In this document: positions 8,076 through 15,834 of the stretch, one piece after another
Position numbering within the stretch: position 1 is the first letter of the stretch
Layout: each line of letters opens with the position of its first letter
Made by a program: the position numbers and the translations under genes
NCBI GenBank assembly: GCA_019752015.1
Contig: JAIEMQ010000022.1
Location: 1-64,000, forward strand
DNA from: Cyanobacteriota bacterium
GTDB lineage: Bacteria > Acidobacteriota > Vicinamibacteria > Vicinamibacterales > UBA2999
Direction: 5' to 3'
Length of the DNA: 64,000 bases
The notes under the pieces: model-generated
Seen by the model: only the letters and a program-made list of their open reading frames with translations
What the model was told of the DNA's origin: nothing
The model's database searches: none

Positions 8076-9118
8076 ATCCCGTCGCGCTCGCTCGCCAGCT
8101 GATCGACATTGAATCGACGACCGGGAATGAGGGAGCGGTCGGAAAATTTCTTGCGGATTTCTTGCGAGCTCGCGGCTATTCAGTCTTGGAACAGCCGCTT
8201 GCGCCAATCCACCTTAAGGTGGACACCACCCGTGAGGGACAGGTGGTGTCCGGCTTTAGCCGGATTAATGTCATCGCCGTAGTTGGTGAACCTGACGTTG
8301 TTTTCTCCACGCACTTCGACTGTGTTCCACCGTTCTTCCCGAGCCGCCTTGAAGACGGCAAGTTGTACGGGCGAGGGTCGTGCGATGCCAAGGGCATCCT
8401 CGCTGCGCAGCTCGCTGCGGCGGAGCGATTAAGAACCAAAGGCGAATCGCGCATCGGACTGGTGTTCGTCGGCGGCGAGGAGCGTGGCAGTGATGGCGCC
8501 AAGGCCGCGAACCGGATCGGCTCGAAGACACGATTCCTCATCAACGGCGAGCCGACCGACCTGCGTCTCGGTGCCGCGACGCGAGGCTGCTATCGCGTCC
8601 GATTGACCGCCGCCGGCAAAGCCGCGCACTCCGGATATCCGGAGTGCGGCGAATCGGCGATCGAAAAGCTGCTCGACTGCCTGATGGCGTTGCGCAAGGT
8701 GGACTGGCCGTCGGATCCGCTGCTCGGCACGACGCACTACACGATCGGATTGATCAACGGCGGCGTGGCGCCGAACGTGATTCCGCCGAACGCCGAAGCC
8801 GAGGTGTTCTTCCGCACGGTCGGCGAGCACGATCCGCTTCGCACGCTGCTGCACCAGGCGCTGGCCGGCCGCGTGGACGTCAAAGAGATTCTGGAATTGC
8901 CGGCGGCAAGGATGCACACCGTGCCGGGATTCGACACCGCGGTGTTTTCGTACTTCACCGACATCCCGTTCCTGACGAACTGGGGAACGCCGCTGCTGCT
9001 TGGCCCGGGATCGATCCACGTCGCCCATACCGATCGCGAGCACATCGCGATCGACGAGCTGACGCGCGCTGTCGATGTCTACGAGAAGTTGGCCGCGACC
9101 CTGTTGTCTTCTTCGTAA
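8063..9118 (+). CDS. dapE: M20 peptidase, succinyl-diaminopimelate desuccinylase type
   Basis: Zinc-dependent hydrolase that most likely removes succinate from N-succinyl-diaminopimelate, as it directly follows dapD. The GTG at 8063 overlaps the dapD end by 13 bases and gives VDQIDPVALARQLIDI. Metal and catalytic motifs are STHFDCVPP (His, Asp), GRGSCDAKG (bridging Asp), GGEERGS (catalytic Glu) and a C-terminal GPGSIHVAHTDRE histidine. The 351 aa are slightly short, and the family also contains ArgE-type enzymes, so the substrate rests on context. Residues around 50-67 are coded by a triple-palindrome insertion (8209-8263). The 3' end overlaps the convergent response regulator gene by 40 bp. 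Confidence 0.88.
   Translation: MDQIDPVALARQLIDIESTTGNEGAVGKFLADFLRARGYSVLEQPLAPIHLKVDTTREGQVVSGFSRINVIAVVGEPDVVFSTHFDCVPPFFPSRLEDGKLYGRGSCDAKGILAAQLAAAERLRTKGESRIGLVFVGGEERGSDGAKAANRIGSKTRFLINGEPTDLRLGAATRGCYRVRLTAAGKAAHSGYPECGESAIEKLLDCLMALRKVDWPSDPLLGTTHYTIGLINGGVAPNVIPPNAEAEVFFRTVGEHDPLRTLLHQALAGRVDVKEILELPAARMHTVPGFDTAVFSYFTDIPFLTNWGTPLLLGPGSIHVAHTDREHIAIDELTRAVDVYEKLAATLLSSS
8209..8263. repeat. three adjacent palindromes inside dapE
   Basis: CCACCTTAAGGTGG (8209-8222) is a perfect palindrome. It shares two bases with GGACACCACC/GGTGGTGTCC (8221-8230, 8242-8251), which shares two bases with CCGGCT-TT-AGCCGG (8250-8263). All is translated in-frame in DapE. The reverse strand reads IRLKPDTT, a peptide I remember as a recurring spurious product in acidobacterial sequence (unverified). 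Confidence 0.8.
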
Positions 9119-10206
9119 TTCCTGTCGCTCGCCACGATCCGTTCGAGGGCATCGATCAATCGTCCTTCGTAGTGCCGATCGTACTGCTCGCGCAGCACCT
9201 GAATCGCGACGCTGACTGGGCGTGCCGGACGATATGGCCGGTCGTTGGTGATGGCGTCGAACGCGTCCGCGACCGCGACAATGCGGCCCGCCACCGGGAT
9301 CTCGGTGCCCTTCAACATCCGCGGATAGCCGGTGCCATCCCACCGCTCGTGATGCGATTTGGCCACCGTCTCGGCGAGCTGCAGCAGCGGCACCTGGCTG
9401 CCGCCGAGGATGCGCGCGCCGATCGAGGTATGAGTGCGCATCACGCGCACCTCACTCTCTGTCAGCGCGCCCGGCTTGCGCAGCAACGCATCCGGAATGC
9501 CGATCTTGCCGATGTCGTGCAGCGCCGCCGCGCGCCGCAGCAGGCCGGCGTCTTCCGTGGTCCAGCCAATCGCCTCCGCCAGGCGCGACGACAACAGCCC
9601 GACGCGTTGATTGTGCTCGCTGGTTTCTTCGTCGCGATATTCCGCCGCCAGCGCGAGCCGCTCGATCATCTCGATGCGCGTCGACTCGAGCTCGCGGCTC
9701 TGGCCGGTCGCCGATTCGAGCAGCGTGCGATTCTGCTTGCGCAGGTCCTGGAACAGCACCCGGCTCTCGAGCAGGTTGCGCACGCGCAGCAGCACTTCCA
9801 CCATGTCGAACGGCTTGGTGACGAAGTCCTTCGCGCCGCGCGTCAACGCCTGCTGCCGCGCGTCGCGCGACGAATCGCCGGTGACGACGAGCACGGGCAG
9901 GCGCTCCTGGTTGATCAGCGGCGTCAGCGTGTCGAGCACCCCGAAGCCGTCGACCTCCGGCATGTGGAGATCGGTGATGACGAGGTCCGGCGGACTGGCG
10001 ACGAGCATCCGCGGCAGCTCGCGCGGGTCGGTGATGCCGGTGACGCTCAGAAAGCCGCCGCGTTCGAGCATCCGCGCCAGCATCCGCACGTTGGTGTCCT
10101 CATCGTCAACAATGACAATGTGAGCAGCCAGGCTCAGCAGTGCCAGGCGATCAGGCTCGCCGAACAGTTCGGTCTGGCCGCGGTCGGCGGGCGGGAAATG
10201 AATCAT
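9079..10206 (-). CDS. response regulator with HD-GYP domain
   Basis: Two-component output protein, probably a cyclic-di-GMP phosphodiesterase. Receiver domain: residues ~28-150, acidic pocket VDDED, phospho-acceptor Asp79 in VITDLHMPEVDG, Lys131 in KPFD. A coiled linker (~150-185) joins it to the HD-GYP domain with HDIGKIGIPD (His230-Asp231), HHERWDGTGYP (285-295) and GRIVAVADAFDAITNDRPYR. All key metal ligands and the GYP motif are present, so an active enzyme is expected. There is no kinase next to it. The first ~27 residues precede the receiver and could be partly untranslated. Confidence 0.9.
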   Translation of the reverse strand: MIHFPPADRGQTELFGEPDRLALLSLAAHIVIVDDEDTNVRMLARMLERGGFLSVTGITDPRELPRMLVASPPDLVITDLHMPEVDGFGVLDTLTPLINQERLPVLVVTGDSSRDARQQALTRGAKDFVTKPFDMVEVLLRVRNLLESRVLFQDLRKQNRTLLESATGQSRELESTRIEMIERLALAAEYRDEETSEHNQRVGLLSSRLAEAIGWTTEDAGLLRRAAALHDIGKIGIPDALLRKPGALTESEVRVMRTHTSIGARILGGSQVPLLQLAETVAKSHHERWDGTGYPRMLKGTEIPVAGRIVAVADAFDAITNDRPYRPARPVSVAIQVLREQYDRHYEGRLIDALERIVASDRNYEEDNRVAANFS

Positions 10207-10304
10207 GAGTCAAAAATTCAGAGCAAAAGGAATGCCCCCGCGGTCGAAGGACCAAGGCCTGATTACGCAACGATTTAGCTGCGAGGTTGCGGTCAACGAA
10301 TTGG

Positions 10305-10322
10305 GCGCGCACATGTGCGCGC
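10305..10322. promoter_or_regulatory. perfect 18-bp palindrome upstream of SRP RNA
   Basis: GCGCGCACATGTGCGCGC lies about 20 bp before the SRP RNA 5' end, where the promoter core is expected. It could be an operator. I cannot assign convincing -35 and -10 boxes for the RNA gene. Confidence 0.5.
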
Positions 10323-10341
10323 TCATGTGTCAAACTAAGAG

Positions 10342-10446
10342 TTCGGCCCGGAACCTCGGCAATCTCAGGGCGGCGAATCGCGTCAGGGCCGGAAGGCAGC
10401 AGCGCTAAGTCGTTTCCGTGATGTGTTGAGGACCTCCGGGCCGAGT
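10342..10446 (+). ncRNA. ffs: signal recognition particle RNA, small bacterial type
   Basis: RNA component of SRP, which with Ffh brings membrane proteins to the translocon. The conserved apical domain is visible as GTCAGGGCCGGAAGGCAGCA (10382-10401), with the GGAAG-type tetraloop and the asymmetric internal loop. The ends close by perfect pairing of TCGGCCCGGA (10343-10352) with TCCGGGCCGA (10435-10444). About 105 nt long. The neighbouring dnaX is its common partner in many bacteria. Exact ends are estimated from the closing stem. Confidence 0.92.
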
Positions 10447-10452
10447 TTTCAA

Positions 10453-12132
10453 ATGGCCTATCAAGTACTCGCCAGAAAATGGCGTCCACAAAAATTTGAA
10501 GACGTGCTCGGGCAGCAGGCTGTCACACGTACGCTCAAGAACGCGCTGAAGAGCAAACGCATTGCGCAGGCGTTCGTGTTCTCCGGCCCGCGCGGCTGCG
10601 GCAAGACGACGACGGCTCGCATCCTGGCGCGCGCGTTGAACTGCGCGAAGGGCCCGACGCCGGAGCCGTGCGGCGTGTGCGAGGCGTGCATCGAGATTGC
10701 CGAAGGCCGCGACATCGACGTCCTCGAAATCGATGCGGCCACGCACACGGGAGTCGATAACGTCCGCGAGGTCGTGATCGAAGGCCTGGCGATCGCGCCG
10801 GTCCGCAACAAGTACAAGGTCTTCATCATCGACGAGGTCCACATGCTGTCGGCCTCGTCGTTCAACGCGCTGCTCAAGTCGATCGAAGAGCCGCCGCCGC
10901 ACGTGATCTTCATGATGGCGACGACCGAGCAGCACAAGATTCCCGACACGGTGCTGTCGCGATCGCAGGTCTACGAGTTCAAGACCATCTCGGCGAAGAC
11001 CGTCTCGGAGCGGCTGCGGTTGATCGCGGGCGAGGAGAAAATCGAGATTCCCGAAGAGGGATTGCTGCTGCTGGCGCGCGCCGGCGAGGGCAGCATGCGC
11101 GATTCGCTCAGCGCCTTCGATCAGGTCCGCGCCTTTGCCGGCGACTCGATCGCCGTCGAAGACGTCGTCACCGTGCTCGGACTGGTCGGGCGCGATCTGG
11201 TGTTCGATCTGCTCGACGCCGTCGTGACCGAGGATGCGCCGTCGGCGTTCGCGCTGGTCGAGCGCGCCATCGAGCGCGGCTATGATTTGCGGCTGCTGTG
11301 CCGCGAGCTGGCGAGAGCGACTCGTGATCTCCTGATCCTGTCGGTCGATCCAAAACGCGCCTCCGATCCGGATGTGGCCGCCGACGCCGAACGCGAACGC
11401 TTGAGCGCGATGGCAGGGCAGTGGTCGCGCGAAGATCTGCTGCGCGCATTCGATCTGCTGACGAAAGCCGAGCAAGAGGTTCGTGTTTCGGATCAGCCCC
11501 GCTACAACCTGGAAATGGCGCTGTTGCGGCTCATGCACCTTCGAAAGCTGGTGCCGCTTAGCGATTTACTTTCTGGCGCCGCAAGAGTTCCAGCGGTTCC
11601 AAAGGGCAATGTTCTGAAGGCGGTACCAACTGTACCGAGTGCGGTTAAGGCTCCATCACCGACACCCAAACCTCAACCCGCAACTGAAGTTGCTGCCGGT
11701 AGTGAGAACGCGTTCAAGGATCGTTTTCTGGCGGAAGTGAAGTCGGGCAAGTCGACGTTCTACAACCTCGTCGTCGCATCCGCGTTCCGGATTGACGCGT
11801 CCGCGAGCGGCATCGTGTTCACGTTCCTTCCGAACCAGAAGAACGCGAAGAGCCAGTGTGACGAGCAGAGGGCGTGGCTCGCATCGATTGCGGAAAAGGT
11901 CGCGGGTAAGCCGGTGCCGGTTTCGGTTGCGGTCGCAGAAGCGTCCGCCTCCGCTCCTGCGCAAGCCGCGGAGCTACGGCGAGACTCCGCTCGCGAGCAA
12001 TCTGGCGAGCTGCGGCGAGACAAGCTCAGTCAAACCGCGGACGATCTCAAGGCGGAAGCGATGGCGAATTCAACGGTGCAGGCCGTGCTCGAGATCTTCC
12101 CGGTCGACAAGACGACGATCGAGGAGCGCTGA
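10453..12132 (+). CDS. dnaX: DNA polymerase III subunit gamma/tau
   Basis: AAA+ subunit of the clamp loader that loads the sliding clamp at the replication fork. Walker A is GPRGCGKT (residues 45-52), the zinc-binding cysteines are near 64, 73, 76 and 79, and Walker B is FIIDEVHML. The usual sensor-1 SRCQ reads SRSQ here. A Pro/Ala-rich linker from about 385 leads to a shortened tau-like C-terminus. Residues ~497-525 (with ELRRDSAREQSGELRRD) come from a dispersed repeat. The ATG at 10453 starts only six bases after the SRP RNA end, and no Shine-Dalgarno sequence exists outside the RNA. The stop overlaps the ybaB start. I see no slippery A-run for a short gamma form. Total 559 aa. Confidence 0.95.
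   Translation: MAYQVLARKWRPQKFEDVLGQQAVTRTLKNALKSKRIAQAFVFSGPRGCGKTTTARILARALNCAKGPTPEPCGVCEACIEIAEGRDIDVLEIDAATHTGVDNVREVVIEGLAIAPVRNKYKVFIIDEVHMLSASSFNALLKSIEEPPPHVIFMMATTEQHKIPDTVLSRSQVYEFKTISAKTVSERLRLIAGEEKIEIPEEGLLLLARAGEGSMRDSLSAFDQVRAFAGDSIAVEDVVTVLGLVGRDLVFDLLDAVVTEDAPSAFALVERAIERGYDLRLLCRELARATRDLLILSVDPKRASDPDVAADAERERLSAMAGQWSREDLLRAFDLLTKAEQEVRVSDQPRYNLEMALLRLMHLRKLVPLSDLLSGAARVPAVPKGNVLKAVPTVPSAVKAPSPTPKPQPATEVAAGSENAFKDRFLAEVKSGKSTFYNLVVASAFRIDASASGIVFTFLPNQKNAKSQCDEQRAWLASIAEKVAGKPVPVSVAVAEASASAPAQAAELRRDSAREQSGELRRDKLSQTADDLKAEAMANSTVQAVLEIFPVDKTTIEER
11941..12027 (+). repeat. GAGCTACGG dispersed repeat within dnaX
   Basis: Starts with GCGTCCGCCTCCGCTC and contains CGCGGAGCTACGGCGAGAC, then a second ending GGCGAGCTGCGGCGAGACAA. 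Start and end words match the arms of the palindromic element at 43389-43565 (GCGTCCGACTTCGCTC and CGCGAGCTTCGTCGAGAC on its reverse strand). It is translated in-frame. Confidence 0.6.
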
Positions 12133-12428
12133 TGGGCATCCAGGACATGATGAAGCAGGCGCAGGAAATGCAGGAGCGCCTGAAGCGTGAAATGTCGGAG
12201 CTCTCGGTGCAGGCGACCTCGGGCGGCGGCATGGTGACCGTGACCGTCAACGGCCACAAGCAGCTGCAGAAGATCACGATCGATCCCGAAGTGGTGTCGA
12301 AGGATGATGTCGCCATGCTGCAGGACCTGATCGTCGCCGCCATCAACGACGCCCATCGCAAGATCGACGAGGCGATGAGCCAGAAGATGGGCGGGCTGCT
12401 GGGCGGCCTGCGCCTGCCCGGAATGTAA
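12132..12428 (+). CDS. ybaB: YbaB/EbfC nucleoid-associated protein
   Basis: Small DNA-binding dimer that affects nucleoid structure. The 98 aa begin with [20 protein letters not shown], an amphipathic coiled segment, and contain the family phrases [20 protein letters not shown] and [16 protein letters not shown]. The start overlaps the last base of dnaX and the stop overlaps the first base of recR; the dnaX-ybaB-recR order is classical. Confidence 0.95.
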   Translation: MGIQDMMKQAQEMQERLKREMSELSVQATSGGGMVTVTVNGHKQLQKITIDPEVVSKDDVAMLQDLIVAAINDAHRKIDEAMSQKMGGLLGGLRLPGM

Positions 12429-13024
12429 TGTCGCTGCCCGGCTCGCTGCAGGAGCTCGTCGAACAACTCAAGAAGCTTCCCGGCGTCGGCGGCAAGAGCG
12501 CGCAGCGGCTGGCGTTTCACATCCTGCGCACGCCGCGCGAAGACACCGAGCGGCTCTGCCAGGCGATCCGCGACGTCAAGGATCGCGTCACCTATTGCTC
12601 GACCTGCAACAACATCACCGACGTCGATCCGTGCACGCTCTGTAACGACACCGGCCGCGATCACCGCGTCATCTGCGTCGTCGAAGAACCGCAGAACGTC
12701 AACGTGGTCGATCGCACGGGCGGATTCCGCGGCGTCTATCACGTGCTGATGGGCGCGATCTCGCCGCTGCAGGGCGTCGGGCCCGACGACTTGAAGATCA
12801 GGGGGCTGCTGGCGCGCATTGCCGGCGGCGGCGTCGACGAAGTGATCCTCGCCACCAATCCGACGGTCGAGGGCGAGGCGACCGCGATCTACCTGGCGCG
12901 GCTGCTCAAGCCGCTCGGCCTGCGCGTGACGAGGATCGCGACGGGCATTCCGGTCGGCTCCGATCTGGATTACGCCGACGACCTCTCGGTCGGCAAGGCG
13001 CTCGACGGCCGTCGAGAGGTGTAG
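12428..13024 (+). CDS. recR: recombination mediator RecR
   Basis: Works with RecO/RecF to load RecA on gapped DNA. At 198 aa it shows an N-terminal helix-hairpin-helix ([20 protein letters not shown]), a C4 zinc finger with Cys57, Cys60, Cys69 and Cys72, and a Toprim domain with VVEEPQNV and the [16 protein letters not shown] stretch. Length and domain order are normal. The TAATG overlap with ybaB indicates coupled translation. Confidence 0.96.
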   Translation: MSLPGSLQELVEQLKKLPGVGGKSAQRLAFHILRTPREDTERLCQAIRDVKDRVTYCSTCNNITDVDPCTLCNDTGRDHRVICVVEEPQNVNVVDRTGGFRGVYHVLMGAISPLQGVGPDDLKIRGLLARIAGGGVDEVILATNPTVEGEATAIYLARLLKPLGLRVTRIATGIPVGSDLDYADDLSVGKALDGRREV

Positions 13025-13040
13025 AATGCCGGTACGCGCA

Positions 13041-13072
13041 GTCTGAGATCTGCAATCTGAGATCTGAGATCC
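13041..13072. repeat. TCTGAGA-type short tandem repeat
   Basis: Units of TCTGAGATCTG with variants fill the short gap after recR. Related CAGATCTCAGATATCAGA units stand before asd (2892-2921). Confidence 0.7.
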
Positions 13073-13084
13073 GCGATACCCCCG

Positions 13085-13738
13085 ATGTTGCCTGCGGCAT
13101 ACCAGGTCCCAGCAGCGGCCGTCCTTCTCGCCGGCGGCTTTCTCGCCTGCTTCCTCGGCTATCGCATGTTCAAGGTGGTGCTCGCCGTGTTCGGCTTCAT
13201 GGTCGGCGCGCTCGCGGCGAGCTCGGTGTTCGGCGGCAACAACACCACGCCGATGATCATTGCCGCCCTCGTCGGCGGCATTGCCGGCGGCGCGCTGCTG
13301 CTGGCGGCGTATTTCGTCGGCGTCGCGCTGGTCGGCGCCGGCATCGGCGCGCTGCTGGTCAACGTGATCTGGACGCAGATCGAAGGCGATCCCCATCCGG
13401 CGGTCGTGATCATCTTCTCGGTGGCCGGCGCCGTCGTGGCCACCTGGCTGCAGCGCTACGTGATCATTCTCGGCACCGCATTCGCCGGTGCGTGGACGAT
13501 GCTGGTCGGCGGACTGGCGATGATGGGCGACAGCAGTCCGCTGAAGGCGGCCGCGGCCGGCGATGTGTGGGTCGCCTATCCGCTCAATCCGGCGCCCGAC
13601 ATGCGGTGGCTGCCGTGGGCGTGGTTCGTGCTCGGCACGCTCGGCACGTTGATTCAGATGCGATGGACCGGCGGCGATCGCGGACGCATCGGCAAGGCCG
13701 CGAAAGCCAATAAGAAGAAGCCGCCTAAAGAAGAGTAG
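13085..13738 (+). CDS. multi-pass membrane protein, TM7SF3/TMEM198-like (DUF4203)
   Basis: Integral membrane protein of 217 aa with about six or seven hydrophobic segments and many small-residue motifs (GGFLACFLGYRMF, VGGIAGGALLLAAYFVGVALVGAG), as in the DUF4203/TMEM198-like family; no function is known in bacteria. The C-terminus is a positively charged tail (KAAKANKKKPPKEE), expected in the cytoplasm. It follows recR after a repeat-filled 60-bp gap, and its end overlaps the convergent oxidoreductase by 14 bp. Confidence 0.7.
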   Translation: MLPAAYQVPAAAVLLAGGFLACFLGYRMFKVVLAVFGFMVGALAASSVFGGNNTTPMIIAALVGGIAGGALLLAAYFVGVALVGAGIGALLVNVIWTQIEGDPHPAVVIIFSVAGAVVATWLQRYVIILGTAFAGAWTMLVGGLAMMGDSSPLKAAAAGDVWVAYPLNPAPDMRWLPWAWFVLGTLGTLIQMRWTGGDRGRIGKAAKANKKKPPKEE

Positions 13739-14654
13739 CCGCCTCGATTCCGCTCAAGTACGCATCTTCAATTCGCGAGCCCTTGCACCAGTCTCCACAC
13801 AGTGTGATCCGATCATTCTGAATCGCGCCGGCGGCCAACGGCGGATCGGCCGTCGCCGATTTCCATCGATGCACGCTCGCGAAAAAGGCCTTCGGTAATC
13901 CCGCGGGAATCAGATCGTCGAAGGCTTCCATGAGAAACGATCCGACATCATCGGAACGATCGGCGGAGTGCGCCCGGCTCCACGCACTCGTTGCTTGAAG
14001 GACCCAGCAATCAATCTTCCAGTTCCGTTTGGGCTTTGACGTGTTGCGCGCGATCCAGCCGAGCGGGCTGCCGTTCACGAACGCCGCATCGAATCGCGCG
14101 GCGACACGATCTTCGAACGCCGCCATGACGGTCCAGTTCGGCATCATCGTCACGACGGGAACAGTCACGCCGAGGGCGGCCGCCTGATCCGGCGGCGTAG
14201 CCACGATCACGCGATCGAAGTCGTTCAACAGCGGCGCGAGCGCTTCGACCTTGCTGCCGTATTCGATGTCGAGGCCCCTGGCGAGCGCGTCGGCGATCGC
14301 GCTCATGCCGGGCGTGCCGACGTAGCGGCTGGTGGTGTCCTCCACGTCCTCCCAGCCTTCGCCATCGAAGCTGACAATGCGGCCGGCCCATTTGGCGAGG
14401 ACTTTATCGCGCTCCCATTCAGCCGCGAGTGCCGAGAAGCGATCGTCCCGAACCGTGAAGTATTGCGCGCCGTAATCGAAGGCGACGTCGCCCGACAGGC
14501 CGCGCGGCAGCTCGATCGCCTGGATCACGCGCGTCGCGACGCGTCCACCGGCAACGCGCCCGCGCTCGAACACCTTCACGGTGTGGCCGCGATCGACGAG
14601 CGCCCGCGCAGCGGAGAGTCCGGCGATGCCTGCGCCAATGACAGCAATGTTCAC
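13725..14654 (-). CDS. FAD-dependent amine oxidase-like protein (renalase type)
   Basis: Predicted flavoprotein of 309 aa. The N-terminus is a perfect dinucleotide-binding fold, MNIAVIGAGIAGLSAARAL, followed by the FAD motif FERGRVAGGRVATR. The rest fits the short amine-oxidase/renalase-like NAD(P)-binding family; the substrate cannot be told. It is last in a leftward run after lolD, ftsX and attH with a gap of 46 bp, so it may be co-transcribed. Confidence 0.8.
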   Translation of the reverse strand: MNIAVIGAGIAGLSAARALVDRGHTVKVFERGRVAGGRVATRVIQAIELPRGLSGDVAFDYGAQYFTVRDDRFSALAAEWERDKVLAKWAGRIVSFDGEGWEDVEDTTSRYVGTPGMSAIADALARGLDIEYGSKVEALAPLLNDFDRVIVATPPDQAAALGVTVPVVTMMPNWTVMAAFEDRVAARFDAAFVNGSPLGWIARNTSKPKRNWKIDCWVLQATSAWSRAHSADRSDDVGSFLMEAFDDLIPAGLPKAFFASVHRWKSATADPPLAAGAIQNDRITLCGDWCKGSRIEDAYLSGIEAATLL

Positions 14655-14700
14655 GCCGCTGTTAGCGACGGCTGAAGCCGTCGCTCTCCGAACGTCCGCA

Positions 14701-15834
14701 TCAGGAGCCCGAAAAAATTCTTCCCAGACTGCCGTAGTAGCCCGTCATCTCGAGGTACCCCGACCCCCTGACTGCCTGACCCCCTGACTGCCCGGCAACG
14801 TCGATCATCCCTTCCCAGTACGCGACACCTGTTGACTGCACCAGCGACAGCTCCTGGTCGGCAAGCGGAGTGGTCACGGTGAGATCGATCTTGTGCTTCG
14901 GTATCGACACGGTCCATTCAGTCGGGTAGATCGCTCCGTTCGTCGACTTGAAGGTCGATCGCCCCGGCGTCAGCGTGAAATCCGTATTCGTCAGATGCGT
15001 CGTCCTGCCGCTCGCATCGACCAGCGTGCCGCTCGATCGCGGATCGTGCGATCCGTCGGCGCGGCGCATGCGATACAACATCAGCTCGCGATTGTCGGAG
15101 AGCTGAATCGAAAACCAGTCCCAGCCGCGCTGCTCGGGCTCGAGGAAGCTGGTGCTGAATTCGTGATCCATCCACGTCAGGCCGCTGACTTCAAAACGCT
15201 CGCCGTCGATCGTGATCGTGCCTTTCGTCGGCATCCTCGTCAGCGAGTAGTAATGCGACGCGTTGCCCTCGCGCGCGCCTTTCTGGTTGATCCCGTTGAT
15301 GCCGTTGATCGCCGGCGTCTTGCCTTCGTCGAGAACCAGGTCGATGCCGGCGTTTTTTCCGGCGGCTTTCAAGGCGTGCCGTGCCCGGTTCCCGGCTCCA
15401 GGCTCCCGGCTCCCGGTAAGGCCTGCCGACCAGTCGTCGTTCCAGGTGTAGTAGGTATCCGCCTTCGCACCGGCGAGACCAGGGCCGCCGCGCGTCAGCT
15501 TTTCATCGTAGCGATAGCGCTGACCCTTCGGATCGCTGACCGCGAGATGCGTCATGTAGAGATCGCGCACGGCCCACTTCGACGGATTCGCCGGCGTGTG
15601 ATCGATGCCGACGCGGAAGAAGGTCACCTGGTAACCAAACCGGCGTCCATCAGCCGCGCTGACATTGCCCGTGTAATACCACCATTCGATCTTGAAGTCG
15701 GGATGGGCCGCGTGGTCCCGCGGAAACGAAAAGACGTACCCGGCTTTCGCCTCTTGCCAGGTGGCTTGGGGCTTGGGGCTTGGGGCTTGGCCGAATGCCA
15801 GCGCCAACATCGCGATAAACACCTTACTCATCAT
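14701..15834 (-). CDS. AttH/CrtC-like lipocalin hydrolase, exported
   Basis: Exported protein of 377 aa of the AttH/carotenoid 1,2-hydratase-like lipocalin family, usually encoded beside a LolCE-type exporter. Visible family motifs are FKIEWWYYTGN, DLYMTHLAVSD, GLTWMDHEFST, WDWFSIQLSDNRELMLYRMR and a closing WEGMIDVAG segment. The N-terminus is a short signal peptide. Three low-complexity repeats are translated inside it: GGCTTGG units (15763-15790) just after the signal, CCCGGCTCC units (15384-15416) giving SREPGAGNR, and GACCCCCTGACTGCCT units (14762-14793) near the C-terminus. ATG overlaps the end of the permease gene by 11 bp. Confidence 0.85.
   Translation of the reverse strand: MMSKVFIAMLALAFGQAPSPKPQATWQEAKAGYVFSFPRDHAAHPDFKIEWWYYTGNVSAADGRRFGYQVTFFRVGIDHTPANPSKWAVRDLYMTHLAVSDPKGQRYRYDEKLTRGGPGLAGAKADTYYTWNDDWSAGLTGSREPGAGNRARHALKAAGKNAGIDLVLDEGKTPAINGINGINQKGAREGNASHYYSLTRMPTKGTITIDGERFEVSGLTWMDHEFSTSFLEPEQRGWDWFSIQLSDNRELMLYRMRRADGSHDPRSSGTLVDASGRTTHLTNTDFTLTPGRSTFKSTNGAIYPTEWTVSIPKHKIDLTVTTPLADQELSLVQSTGVAYWEGMIDVAGQSGGQAVRGSGYLEMTGYYGSLGRIFSGS
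14762..14793. repeat. 16-bp tandem repeat within attH-like gene
   Basis: GACCCCCTGACTGCCT and GACCCCCTGACTGCCC stand head to tail and are translated near the C-terminus as a GQSGGQ-type loop. Confidence 0.8.
15384..15416. repeat. CCCGGCTCC repeat within attH-like gene
   Basis: Four related CCCGGTTCC/CCCGGCTCC units are translated on the minus strand as SREPGAGNR. The same repeat and nearly the same peptide occur in the P450 gene at 30307-30326. Confidence 0.75.
15763..15790. repeat. 7-bp tandem repeat (GGCTTGG) x4
   Basis: Four perfect GGCTTGG units lie within the segment coding the residues just after the AttH-like signal peptide (QAPSPKPQA). Confidence 0.85.

Noticed and set aside
10205-10408. 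67-aa frame upstream of dnaX
   Set aside because: It runs into the SRP RNA, has no family resemblance and its 3' part is the conserved RNA domain.
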